Assembly (NCBI RefSeq): GCF_015706575.1
Contig: NW_024037063.1
Coordinates: 12,090,927 to 12,154,926 of the forward strand
From: Patiria miniata
Taxonomy: Eukaryota; Echinodermata; Asteroidea; Valvatida; Asterinidae
Length of the DNA stretch: 64,000 nucleotides
Reading direction: 5' to 3'
Below, in pieces: positions 11,267 to 22,395 of the stretch. The position numbers and the translations under genes are program-made. The notes beneath the pieces were generated by a model that had not been told where the DNA came from, did no database searches, and worked only from the letters and a program-made list of their open reading frames with translations. How positions within the stretch are numbered: position 1 is the first letter of the stretch; each line of letters starts with the position of its first letter.

Positions 11267-13042
11267 CTATCCAAGCTTAGAGAAAACCTTGTCTAAGCGT
11301 TCCAAATGTTCTTCTACAGTAGAAGAAAACACTAATATATCATCTAGATATATCAGCAACTCTGATAAATTCATGTCGCCCAAACACTGTTCCATTACCC
11401 TTTGAAACGTCCCTGGCGCATTTGCCAACCCGAACGGCAATCGTGTGAATTCGTATAACCCAAAGGGAATGCGAAATGCTGTTTTCTCTACAGAACCAGG
11501 ATCCATGGCAACCTGATGGTAGCCATGAGCTAAGTCGATCGCAGAGAAATACTTAGCACCCTGTAGAGCCTCTAGTGACTCCTCTATGCGCGGTAGAGGG
11601 AAGGCATCGCGAACAGTCTTCGCGTTTAACTTTCTGAAATCGATGCATAGACGCAACGAACCGTCCCGTTTTCTCACAAACACGACCGCGCTTGCATAAG
11701 GACTCTCACTTCGTTTTATGATCCCCTGATCCAACATGTCTTGCAAGAGGGTCTTCACCTCCTGGATACAGTGAGGTGAAATCCTCCTATAAGGTTCATT
11801 AACCGGAGTGTTATCCACCGTGTTAATTCTGTGAGGGATACGGTCGCAGTATCCAACATCAAACCCTCCTTTTGAGAACACGTGGTCATGCTTCTGTATG
11901 AGACGTGCAAGCTGCTCCCTCTCCTTACTACTTAAACTGCAAGCAGTAAGATCTAAACCTGGAGGCAAGAAATACTTGCTTCCATCTGAGAAGGTAAACT
12001 CTTCTCTTTGTTGTTCTGAGCCAGACTTAAATGTGTCTTCATTCAAGTTTCTCGGATTTTCAACCAGTACATGGTTGACTGACACACTCACACCGGATTG
12101 TGTCTGATTCAACTCGATACAATCGGAGATTGAAGTCTCAACCACCGTTGCGAGCTTCGAGTATGGTGGTATCACCATGGATTGTGTTCCCAAGTTTGCA
12201 ATTACAACCGATACCGTTTTTCCGTTTGTGAGTTCACATGAGTCGTATACTTTAGCCGCTGCACTCAAATTACATGTACTACTAGTTGCACCTTCTGACT
12301 GTACACCGAATTGTGTACTTTCCACCATCACAACTTTGTTCCTAAACACATGAACTGGTGCCCTAATGTGACAACTAACGGTCTTCACCTGCCGAGGTGG
12401 AATGGCTATTTCATGTCTACTAGTACGTGCAGCAACTTGGTTTACAACACTTGAATCTTTAGTCCCCCTGTCAGTCTGTTTACTTTGCCCTTTGGTAAGC
12501 CTATACCACTGGAGAGTCACATTCCAAGCTTCACTGTCACCTTGCCCTTGTTCTACAACAAGATCCTTTAACATTTCTAGAACATTACACCCCAAAATCA
12601 ACGGACTGTTCCGACGATTTAGCAATCCACCGTCGCAGGAATCCTTTACCACTAAAAAATTAGCCTCAACGGTTTTGTTAAAAACAGTAAGCGGTACTTC
12701 TACAAATCCGGTGATTGGAACCTCCAAACCACCCACACCAAACACTTCAAGGTAAGTACCCAGTGGTTTTACACCCATTATTTTGTCGGCCAAATGTTCC
12801 TGATAAAATGTCTCACTCATTAGGGAGGTCTCTGCGCCTGTATCAAGAATACACGTGGCTGGCACTCCAGCCAGTGTAGCCTCAGCTCGAGGGCTTTCTT
12901 TAACTAACTTTGTTAGTAATTCGTCCGCGGACAACTTAGGCAACGCTCCCTCCCCAACAAGTGCATTACACGGCAAGGACCCCTTGTGACTCTCCTCCAC
13001 CACCCGGCCCACGGAAGTGGAGGCCTTTAGTTTAACGCAGGC
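11267..13042 (-). pseudogene. Ty3 pol: aspartic protease and reverse transcriptase palm
   Basis: The frame is open from just after a TAA at 13045-13043. An aspartic protease carries CILDTGAETSLM (catalytic DTG near residue 57 counting from 13012). The RT follows with RLCIDFRKLN, FSAIDLAHGYHQVAMD, FTRLPFGLANAPGTFQ and the catalytic YLDD box near residues 555-558. Translation is cut 23 residues after YLDD by a TAG, in the stretch joining palm to thumb. Gag and pol are in the same frame here, separated by TGA and, four codons on, TAA. Confidence 0.93.
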
Positions 13043-13054
13043 TTAGATTGACTG

Positions 13055-14095
13055 TCAGGTGCTTTTGTGGCACCTGCTTGACCCGATTCCATGTTTTTGG
13101 GTTCCGATTCTATCAGAGTTTTGCTGGGAACGACATTGAGACTTGTAATGCCCCGGCTTTCTACACTTATAACAAATCACTGACCGACCTGGGATGTGAC
13201 TATTCCCCTGTGGACCGGCTTGTTCTGTCACCTGTGTGCGCAGCATGCACTGCATCAAGAACGTAATTTGTTCCTGCTGCTTGCTCATTTGACCTAGCAT
13301 ATCCTGCATGCATTTTAACATGTCAGACTGTTGCTGTTGCAACTTAGGGTCTACACCCGCTGATAATGTGTCGACCTTAACACCTATATCAGACGACCTA
13401 TCTACACTATCATCATTGACCGGACAATCTACATCTACATGGCGCACATGACTGTGTTTAGCCTTGGTAGTGACTTCAAAATCTTTGAACAATTCCAGTG
13501 CGGCATCTCTGAAATGGTTAAAGGTTTGGCCAGAGTTAGACAGCTGCAATCTCTTCAGCTCAAATCGTGCGCTTTGTCCGCGCGCTCCTGCCACAAACTG
13601 ATTGATAAGAGTTTTGTCCTTCAGTTTTCCTAAGGAATCTCTCTCATCTTGGGGAGCTATGCGCAAAATTCTCTCATACATCCTAATTAAGGCACGGGAG
13701 AAATCCATCAGGGACTCATCTTCTAATTGCCCCCTTTCAAAGAAAACCTTCTGAAGGGACTGTAGTGTCTCCCCTCCCCCAAACTGGTTATAAAGCAGTT
13801 TAATCAGAAGCGAGTGATTGGATTTAACATCTTCCCTACTTTTTACTTCTACTCGCGCAGGTCCAGCCAAATGATCAACTATCACTTGAGCCTTCCCCTT
13901 CTCTGGGATGTTGCACTGCCTACAGTAAATATCAACTTCCTCTAACCACTCCTTCAGAGTCGGGTCTCCTGCCCTCACTGGCTTTCCCTTAAACCGCTCA
14001 AGTTTGATCGGTCGTTCCCTGGTGGCACTATTCTGTTTTAACGCGTTCGCTAGTTCAGAGACTAACTGAGTCATTAAACTCGCCTCCGTTGCCAT
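13055..14095 (-). CDS. Ty3 Gag polyprotein
   Basis: The first ORF of the element codes for the capsid/nucleocapsid protein. The start is set at the ATG giving MATEASLMTQLVSEL. The open frame extends 45 codons further upstream to 14230, but that leader is hydrophobic and unlike Gag. The retrotransposon gag domain is recognisable (GDPTLKEWLEEVDIYCRQ, VIVDHLAGPARVEV, LLYNQFGGGETLQSLQKVF). A glutamine-rich linker follows, then one CCHC zinc knuckle (CYKCRKPGHYKSQC). The stop TGA lies at the foot of a 7-bp hairpin (13056-13076). Confidence 0.93.
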   Translation of the reverse strand: MATEASLMTQLVSELANALKQNSATRERPIKLERFKGKPVRAGDPTLKEWLEEVDIYCRQCNIPEKGKAQVIVDHLAGPARVEVKSREDVKSNHSLLIKLLYNQFGGGETLQSLQKVFFERGQLEDESLMDFSRALIRMYERILRIAPQDERDSLGKLKDKTLINQFVAGARGQSARFELKRLQLSNSGQTFNHFRDAALELFKDFEVTTKAKHSHVRHVDVDCPVNDDSVDRSSDIGVKVDTLSAGVDPKLQQQQSDMLKCMQDMLGQMSKQQEQITFLMQCMLRTQVTEQAGPQGNSHIPGRSVICYKCRKPGHYKSQCRSQQNSDRIGTQKHGIGSSRCHKST

Positions 14096-14761
14096 GGTTG
14101 TCCGAACTATCCTAGCAACACACACGCGCAAGTCCACAGCGCACACAAAATCAAGTATCAAAGCCAGAAAGGACCCCCCCCCCCAAATTAATGGGAAACT
14201 ACCAAGCCCACAAAGACTGCCACGCAACAACTGTCTGAACTACACAATTACTGGCCCCTTAACCCTGTATGCATGCACATAACCTTGAATGAATTTTACC
14301 CCACATTCAAACAGTACCCGCTAATACACAATTCCCATGAAATTAAACGCACACACTAAGAAAATCAATGTCAATTGGGCCTAATTAACAATGAACAATA
14401 CCGCTATTAAACAGTTCATTGTCGACTCCGTCTCCGGTGCATTTCTCCACTTCAACACAACTCCTCCGGGTAGAACCACTGATGCTTGAATAGCCCGTCT
14501 GCACCGTCGCTCATCAACACCGTTGGACCATGCATCCGACGCGATCTCCGGCTGCACACCGTGTCGCTCCTGGACTCGCTCCCCGTCACACACCCACAGC
14601 GTGCGGTCGCACGCCCGATGACTGTGGCGAAATCTTCAACTTTTGATCGAGTCCCAGTCGTCTGCACTCACCAAACACGGCCCAAAGAACCAGTCCGATG
14701 GCTTGATGATGACCCCGCAGCATCTGCAAAACTATAGTCCCGCCGAAGAATAACTACAAAC
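14096..14761 (-). other. Ty3 5' untranslated leader
   Basis: About 670 bp lie between the primer-binding site and the gag ATG. Short overlapping open frames occur on both strands but none resembles a known protein. A run of C (about 14167-14176) lies near the gag start. No other structure was recognised. Confidence 0.6.
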
Positions 14762-14779
14762 ACCCCATCCGTGTTACCA
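14762..14779 (-). promoter_or_regulatory. tRNA primer-binding site
   Basis: Three bases inside the 5' LTR the minus strand reads TGGTAACACGGATGGGGT. It begins with the TGG that pairs with a tRNA CCA end. The tRNA species was not identified. Confidence 0.75.
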
Positions 14780-14782
14780 ATT

Positions 14783-15496
14783 TGTAGTGAGCGCGGAGTA
14801 GCGCCGTGGGGCTTGAGTCTCGTTGGGGGCGAGTTGACATACACACACACAGCGGAGATTAAGTTTCACCGGATAATCACTGATTATTTATTCATTCATT
14901 AATGTTCATTCGTCTTCATTGGTAGCTCAGAGTCGAAGGGAAGGAGGTAGCCAGTCGCTGCACCAGGCTAAGCACGACAAGCAGTAGCTTTCGTCATGAT
15001 TTCCAGCGGTAGTCGGGGGATTTATCTCTGTATTTTCCCCAACTCGGAGGCCATTCCTCTCATCTCTTCCCGTGACTGACACAGATTTCTATCCTTCTCG
15101 TTTGACACTAGTTCCGGAGCACTGCCCCGCGAAGCCTGTTTACCGCTGTCTGGGTTACCTCTCCCTTCTCTTAGAATAAACAGCTTTTGTATCACTCTAA
15201 AGAACCTTAGTAATATACAAAGAGTATACTTAACTACCAAATTATGTAAGATACAGTCTTTTATAAGCACCAAACAATAATTAATGAGGCCCTATATTAT
15301 CTTACACGACACCGAATGCCAGTCTTTGCAGACATATCCCTGCGCTGCATGGATACACGTTCTATTTTTAGAATATTGTGCACACACCTGGGCAGGCCAG
15401 CTTTTGGCAATTTAACGGTGAGTAGGCGAGCGCCCTCTGTTGGCCAAATTTGTGAATGATCAACAACAAATCACTATCATAAGTCATTTCTCCACA
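14783..15496 (-). repeat. 5' LTR of the Ty3/gypsy element
   Basis: It is 714 bp and matches 7078-7791 with about three substitutions. The right flank TTTG (15497-15500) repeats the TTTG left of the other LTR. Confidence 0.97.
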
Positions 15497-15529
15497 TTTG
15501 TAATGACTTACGGTGCAAAATTACGTTCG

Positions 15530-16150
15530 GCGTAATTTGCAGCCGTACTTTCAACACTGTTGTATGGCTGTGAATGCTCGACGCCCTACCGATGACACAT
15601 CAAACGCTTTGATCGCTTCCACAAACAGTGTCTTCGAAAGATACTTGGGATCATGATCGTGATCGTGAACCTGACACCCAAGTCCTCGAGCGTTGTCGTA
15701 TTCCTGGTATCAAGTTCTTTTTTATTCAAGCTCAGCTTCGCTGGTCGGGCCACCTAATGCGCATAGATGATTGCAGAATACCTAAAGCTATTTTCTATGG
15801 TCAGCTCACATCTGGCAAGAGATCACATGGTGGCCAAAGGAAACGGTAGAAGGATGTCCTCAAGGCAAATCTCAAGGCATGTGCAGTCCCTTCAGACACC
15901 TGGGAAAATCAAGCATCAAAGAGGTCAGCATGGCGCAACACCTGCCACAAAGGCTTAGACCAATTTGAGCATGCTAGCTTGCCGCCAAGAGACAGCGCAG
16001 GCAAGAAAGCCCAACAGCAGCAACCCCCACAACAGCAAGCCCCAAATGGACAAGCCTACACATGCGATGTCTGTTCCCGCGATGTCAGTTGCGCCTCCCG
16101 CATCGGGTTATACAGCCACAGCAGGTCACACAACCCCTGAGAAGGAGCTC
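15530..16150 (+). pseudogene. LINE 3' end with C2H2-like finger
   Basis: This is the plus-strand remains of a non-LTR retrotransposon C-terminus. In order it shows LSTLLYGCE, HIKRFDRFHKQCLRKILG, EVLERC-like and KAQLRWSGHLMRIDD-like segments, then a KRSHGGQRKR stretch cut by TAG. After a QQQQPPQQQ linker comes a zinc finger, YTCDVCSRDVSCASRIGLYS with HSRSH, ending in a stop. Frameshifts and the stop show it is inactive. It lies between the Ty3 element and the right hAT terminus. A GCAAAATTACGTTCGGCGTA-type sequence occurs at both edges (15522 and 16203). Confidence 0.75.
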
Positions 16151-16859
16151 ACCATACGAGGGAAAGAGATCCGTCGAAATCGATGGCTCAGACCACCACG
16201 TTGCAAATTTACGTTCGGCGTCATTTTGCGAATACAGTACGGTACAGCGGGCGCTTGTCGTGTACAAACACACGACGAGTCACAGACTACCACCTAGCTT
16301 GTGGTTCTGGAACGCACAGAATACTAGCCAGGAACCCAGGCCGACTTAAGCACATTTTCCAATTTATACATGTAGTTTCATCATCTGCGTTGGGCGATTT
16401 CTTATTAAGTTAATGGATTCGAACGCCAGCTAATGCCCTTCTTTTAAGAATTAAACATGCCAATTTTTAAATAATCAGAAACAGTTTGTATAATGCAATT
16501 TGGTTTTGATGTTGTCAGTGATCGGCAAAATTCTAGATGCAGAGCCAAACCAGATAGCCATTAGATAGAAGTTTTACTTTTTGTTACCTGTTAGTGATAC
16601 AGATGACTTGTTCTACTGTCTTTTTTGGTGAAATAGTTCTTTCTTTTCTTTACTTGTTTAATAGTGTTTAAACATTCATAACACGAATTGACTCGAGCTA
16701 AGAATTTGACTCGACTCGACTACACACTGTGACTCAACTCGACTCGACTCGTCCTTCTTGACCTAATGACTCGACTCGACTCGAGTCACTTCTTCAAAAT
16801 AACCCGACTCGACTAGAGTCACACAAAAATCTGTGACTCGTTACAACTCTGGGAGGGGG

Positions 16860-18860
16860 ACATGAACCTGAGACCATCGGGACAACGTATAAGATAATCT
16901 ACCAAATTGGGACTAGCATTCAATCGATTACTACTGTCTGATCAAGGACATTAATGTACACCTGCACAAAAGTGTCAGGGAGCATAAGAGATGCTTCATC
17001 GATCCAGGAATAACTTATCCCGTAGAATAACCTTGATCTTATATTAAAATGGGAAGGAGAAGGTTCACATCTCATAAGTCAATTAGAATGCTAAACACAA
17101 TAGACCTTGAACACATGGGGTTAATAAATAGGAATGGTGGCTACAATGTTGTCAGCGATGGGTACCATGCTGACCCATTGTCTTATTGTCATTTTTGTTG
17201 TACTCAATATTCAACGCGTTGATTTGGTTTCTTTTGAATATTTTTTTTTAAGAAAACAGGGAAAATTAAGAAAACAGGGAAGAACTCAAGGGACCTTCCA
17301 TTACTGATTCCATGTTCTTTTCTCGGTTTCTCGTGTGCGGTGTCCCGCGTTTGTCCTGGGCAAGCGAGTTCATGTGGTTCAATGAGGCGATAACCAATCC
17401 GATCATACGCCGATTTATATGGAATAGACTGATTACTGTCCGACTGAGAGAGGTCTTAAAGCCAGTAGAGGTAATCATACTTATTACATATACTTTTTAG
17501 TTATTCACCGTAATCTGATTTTTATATCATGCAATATTTGAAGCACTGCTTTAACATATAACAATAACCCAATAATTGGAAAAAAAACAAGCAAATACTA
17601 AGAGTGGAAACTTGTGCAGGTCAAAAAAAAATACATAGCCTCACGTGGATTTTAAAGGGGATATACATCATTTGCTTATGCTAGTAATTTTCAGAAATGG
17701 ATGTATTTGGGGGTTGGTAATATATAGCAAATATTGTTACACTGACATTTTTGACGTTTTGGGGTCGTATATGCTATAAAACTCAAGAAAAACAATCGTT
17801 TTCCTGTAGTCTGGTTTCCTGACTCCAAGTAAGATGAAACGGAGCAACTTATAGACGTTGGGGAATTGTGAGGTCAGGGAACCAGTCTAGCTGGCTTGTA
17901 CCCGTTAATAGGTGTGCAATCGATTGTAAACAAATGCCGACTAACTAAATATAGTCAATTGGGGCCAGTATTTGAAGAAAAAAAACCTGTTTTTTCCAAC
18001 GCTGGTCGGCCGACCTGCGTTCGAAATTGATAAGAAAAAAACAACTTTTTTTTTTCTTCAAATTGACAGTGTACCAATTTTACAGGATGCTTTAGACTGT
18101 CATTAACTAACAGTCCGGTATTTCAAAATAATTTGGTAGTTTTTTTTGTTGATGTTTGCAAATGTTGTATCTTCCCTTAATAGTAGGGGGGCCAATGTGC
18201 AGAATTAGGTTCCCGTGGAAATTTCATGTTAATCTATGGCAACCATTCTAAATGTAATCTTATGAGTCCTGAGAACAAGAAAATTGATGTTGCCATTTTT
18301 TTTATTGACCTTTAGTGACCTTGACCTGAGATCAAAGTTCATAGGTAATTTTTACCTAAAAATTGCCTTCTGGAAGGGTTTGCGAAGGTTTTCGAGGCAA
18401 GTGAGCACATTGTATTTCGTTGAGAGTTTCTCCATTATAATAAATGTTATTATTAATGTATTTATGGGTTTTGCTGAAGAAAACATGGGAAAATGTCACT
18501 TTTACCCAAAAGGACCGGGTTGTATTGACCATCTCACACGGATTCCGCCCCCCCCCCATGACCTCGGTCATCGAGTGACGAAAAATTATGAAACTCGGTA
18601 CATGCATAGAACAACTTAACATAAACATACCCAAGAAATTTCATGACTATAGGTCAAAGAGTTTTGGAATTATGGCTAATTAATTATTCATAAGCACGTA
18701 AGGTAATTCAAATGTGTATACTACGTTTATGGGGAAATTCGGTATTGACGGTGGGTAGCGCCGAAAAAGACAGGACAGCTCGGGCCACGAAATAAATAAT
18801 TTTTCAATGGTATTGCGGAAAAAATTGAGGGGGAAGGGGGAAATCCCTTCCCCCCCCCCC
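16860..18860. other. Non-coding interval
   Basis: No gene is supported. The stretch at 17363-17469 (SEFMWFNEAITNPIIRRF in the plus frame, followed by a GTAATC donor in phase 0) could be an upstream exon of the beta-lactamase-like locus. There is no matching acceptor I trust. TGACCTTGACCT-type dispersed sequence appears at 18300. Poly-C/G tracts lie at 18549 and 18850. Confidence 0.4.
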
Positions 18861-18869
18861 TTTTAGGGC

Positions 18870-21715
18870 TAATGTTGATTTTGAGGACCTGTATTTATTT
18901 AAATGCAAAATATGACCAACCCTTTAGTGCCTGGCATCCAAATATGAAGATGTTGTACAGTGTCCTCTGCAGAACCGCACTCACACAGTGTGTTTGTCTG
19001 TTGGGCAAAAGCCCCACTTCTTCATGGTGCTTTTGGTTCGAGCCACTGCAGAGCGGAGGCGATTTAAGCACCTCCAGGTCTTCCATCCTGCGTGGATCCT
19101 GTAGGTAAGGCTTCTGCAGGCTTGATGGGCAGCTCATGTAGTGGGGTAGACGACACCAGCCTGGCCAAGAGCATCGAACATCGGTCAACAGGAGGCACAC
19201 ACTTGGGTCTTAATAGTAGGGTTGGTCGCTTTCGGGTGACTCGCAGGTAGCACTGCAGCTGTGACTGGTCAAGAGCATCGGTCAACGTCTTCTCTATCGC
19301 GGTTAAGCATGTGTGTTGATATGCTATACACAGGTCGTCAGCATACGAAATGCTTTGCGAGCGAGTCTGTCGGTTGGTAGCTCGTATAGATGTTGTAAAG
19401 AAGAGATGCAAGCACCTTCCCTTGAGGAGACCGTTCCTTTGAAGACTCTACTCTGCCACTGAATTCTACAAAGAAACGATGGTTCTTCAGTAGAACACCA
19501 ATAAACTGGGAAAGGGTAAGGTCTGCCGTCATGTCCAGGATCTTCTGAAGGAGTCGGCAATGGTTAACAGTGTCATAATCAGCTGTAAGATCAACAAAGA
19601 CAGTGCCGGTTTTTTTTTTCTGATGGAAGCCGTCCTCAATGTACTGAGTGAGGTTTAGAAGCTGTCCAGTTGTAGATTTGCTGGGACGGAAGCCTGCCTG
19701 CCTATTCCTGTATCAGTTGTTTCTCAATGAAGAGGCAAGACGGTTGAGGAGGAAATGTCCCAGCAACTTGAATGTGTGACTTAGAAGGGATTTGGGACGA
19801 TAAGTGTTGACCTGCAGTAGGTCTTACCTAGGTTTTAGGAGGGCGATGTCCTTCGACTTTTGCCACACTTTAGGTATTGTTTGTGTGGCGAGGCAGGTGT
19901 TGAAGAGCTGGAGTAACCAAGTTGAGGGGTTTTGTCCAAGATGTTTCTTCTGTAAAAATGTTATCCAGTTTGGTTGCTTTCCTGTTCTTTATTTATGCCA
20001 GTCGCAAGTTCATAGCAGACAAGGATTTGACGAAGCCAAGGTCGATGTCGGGGTCTTTCTGGCGGAGCTTGGGTTTCGGTCGCTTTACCATTTAATTGAA
20101 GTTTTTGTGGGCTATTTGGTTGGCGGTGATGTTACAATGCTGTTCACTTGGCTCTGTGCGGCCATTGCTGAGCTTTTTGATTATGCTCCAGGCTTGGAGG
20201 CCGAATTGGCTTCTTGGCCATATTGGTGGTTACCACAAGGGTTTGCCCAGAGCTTTGAAGCTGTTCTGATATGGCTGTTATTAATTCCTCCCCAGCAGAG
20301 ATGGTATCAACAGCAAGAGGGTCGTTTTCATACAGATGTTTGTATTTCTTGTAAAGTTCAGCACAACAGGATGCTAAGCCTGGAATGTAATCAGTGCTGC
20401 AGCTCCTAGGGATGTTTTTGCACCACCACATCAACAAAGCGGTGTCATAGTTATCGGATCAATGTCAGCTAGATGGTGTTTGAGCTCATTGGTGAAGCCT
20501 TCCAAGTTGGCCTTTAATACTGAGTTGAAACGGCGGCGGTATGGAATTGTTGTGGATAGACAGTCACTTTGATTCCAATAGGGCGATGTCGGTTCTTTGG
20601 AATGGGGTCAAGGACCATCTTGTACGTTGCTAAGCGAGGCGATGTTGTGGCTCACAAAGGCTAGAGCGAAACTTTATCTCCAGCCTCCACTGTGGAAAGA
20701 CTTCGGCAGTTTCGCATTGTGCATAAGGCTCAGTTGACTTGCTTCGGCCAGCAAATCAAAAGCGTCGCCGTCTGTGATGGAATGATAGCCAATGATGCTG
20801 CTGTGGCTATTAAATCCCCGATAATATTATGCGTGGCTTGGACTGTTTTGTGGATTGTGGCGGTGGCATTCGGAAGGGGCGTCCGGGTGGTTTGTAGACA
20901 GATATTGCTACTCCACTAAGCTCAGTGTTCAGGACTTTGATGTTCTGGTCATCGGATATGGAAGTTGACTGGATGACAGTCCCAGTTTTGACCCCCCCCC
21001 CCCCCCAAAAAAAAAAAAAAATTCCGTAGGGGCGCTCATCATTGTCAGTGTCATACCGTGGATTTTTGGTCTGGTCTGCTGTTGGGACCACGGTGCATTT
21101 CTTGCAGGCAAAGGACACCGCACTTGGTGCTCTTGCAGACATTGGCAAAAAGGCAGTCTTTGGTTGGCCATATCCCCTCGAAGTTAGCAGATATTACTGT
21201 CAGCGCCGGCCTTAACAAAGGCCCCCGGGAGTCCACGATGACATCTGGAATTTGGAGAGACATCTGGAATTTGGGGAATCATCTTCTTCCTCCGTCGATG
21301 TTAATCAGATGAACAGCTCGTTGGTTGAATTGTTTTGGTTTCGTTTTGGAGCGGCACTTGGACTAAGAAACAGGAAATACCATTGGCACCAATAATAGCC
21401 AATGCCGCCTCGGCGCCTCCACAGATGCAGGCTTCCTTGCTTTCACTGGAGCTGAGCAGACGGGCAAGTTTGCGGTGAAGGACAAGCTCAATTGTTGGCA
21501 GGCACTTAATTAGTGTTCTGCTGAGGTGTTATCTGCCTTTGCTGCGTTGGGAGCTGCCTGCAAGCTGACAGCCGCAACAGAAGGAGGCATCGAGGCATTT
21601 TTATGCCAACCTGTGACGTTGCTCGAGTGACAACGATGAGGAGGAGGACGATCCTTCAATTTAGTTCTGACACTGCAGCAGTTTGTACTGCTGGTGTGGT
21701 CGGCCATGGACACAA
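18870..21715 (-). mobile_element. Decayed APE-type LINE, nearly full length
   Basis: Read on the minus strand from high to low coordinates, the fragments follow LINE pol order. First is an AP-endonuclease start (GIWPTKDCLFANVCK, CGVLCLQEMHRGPN), then GTVIQSTSISDDQ and VAISVYKPP. Next is the inter-domain region (STDYIPGLASCCAELYKKYK). The RT follows, with PQGKVLASLLYNIYT and the catalytic SYADDLCIAYQ at about 19350. A C-terminal CECG finger remnant lies near 18960-19000. Frames shift repeatedly. The thumb appears deleted, because the RT runs directly into the C-terminal segment near 19200. A C/A homopolymer (20992-21021) interrupts the endonuclease. Confidence 0.85.
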
Positions 21716-21719
21716 TCCT

Positions 21720-22390
21720 TTATAAACATTAGACAGAGGAGCATGTGTTTTGCTGTAAGATCTAAAAGTGTATGTATGCATGTACCGTATGTAATGCTCC
21801 AGCAAAAAATGTCATGTTAATAAATAGTCGAAAATACGTTGATATTTTACTGGACAATTCAGCTGTTTATACTCCACACACTAACAGGACTTTAAAAACG
21901 CATGCAGAGCAGTAACTTAGTATAAGAAGCATTATTAAAAAACCCAAAGGGGTAAATGGATACTTAATCAATACTTAAGCTCCTATTTCACCATTTATTG
22001 TGCATTTCAACCCGTTTTTGTGGTATATAATGGAAAATAAGATTAAGGTATCAGAAAATGGTCATAAAAATATGGCAACAATTTTTTGTAAGTTAAAACA
22101 TCCCAGATATTGGTCCAACCAATTGCCAATAATAAACATTTCATGCCAACGGAAGTACATTGCCCCCTTCCCCCCCCCCCCTATAAATATTTCCTGTATT
22201 TTTGTCAGGGGTCTGGATATACACATTGTTTCGTATAAGTTGTTTTACATTTGTAATTCCGTGATACCCCAGATCATTTTTTTTTAACAAGAAATTACAA
22301 AAGGCGCGTTCAATTTAATAGATTTGTTCTTCGCTAATAATTCAAAATGATCGGCCTTTCAAGACAGTGCGACCTCTTTTAACATTCAGT
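21720..22390. other. Non-coding interval upstream of beta-lactamase-like exons
   Basis: AT-rich sequence with a poly-C run near 22170. I see no exon, repeat family or RNA gene here. Confidence 0.4.
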
Positions 22391-22395
22391 TTCAG

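Larger units (their letters stand above)
7078..15496 (-). mobile_element. Ty3/gypsy LTR retrotransposon carrying an SGNH hydrolase ORF
   Basis: This is a complete minus-strand element of 8,419 bp. The 714-bp LTRs on each side run TG...CA as read on the plus strand, and the flanking 4-bp duplication is TTTG (7074-7077 and 15497-15500). From 5' to 3' on the minus strand the order is LTR, primer-binding site, gag with zinc knuckle, protease, reverse transcriptase, RNase H, integrase, a third ORF and the polypurine tract. The LTRs differ at three positions by eye (about 0.4%), indicating a recent insertion. Pol is nevertheless interrupted by in-frame stops and one frameshift, so this copy is probably non-autonomous. 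Confidence 0.97.
6846..16851. mobile_element. hAT-like element with ACTCGAGTC subrepeat termini, split by Ty3
   Basis: The left end CAGAGTTGTAATGACTC at 6846 is mirrored by the right end GAGTCGTTACAACTCTG-type sequence finishing at 16851. Both ends carry clustered GACTCGACTCGAGTC subrepeats (6855-7035 and 16690-16840). CAG-beginning ends with such subrepeats are typical of non-autonomous hAT elements. The 8-bp flanks (TGCAGGGG and GGAGGGGG) agree only partly, so the target duplication is weak. Removing the Ty3 element leaves about 1.6 kb, with no transposase seen and a LINE 3' fragment inside. Confidence 0.65.

Noticed and set aside
14486-14850. Frames in the Ty3 leader
   Set aside because: They overlap on both strands, one crosses the primer-binding site and LTR border, and none resembles Gag or another protein.
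17312-17500. Possible upstream exon of the beta-lactamase-like gene
   Set aside because: It has a plausible donor and phase but no dependable acceptor and no motif specific to the family.
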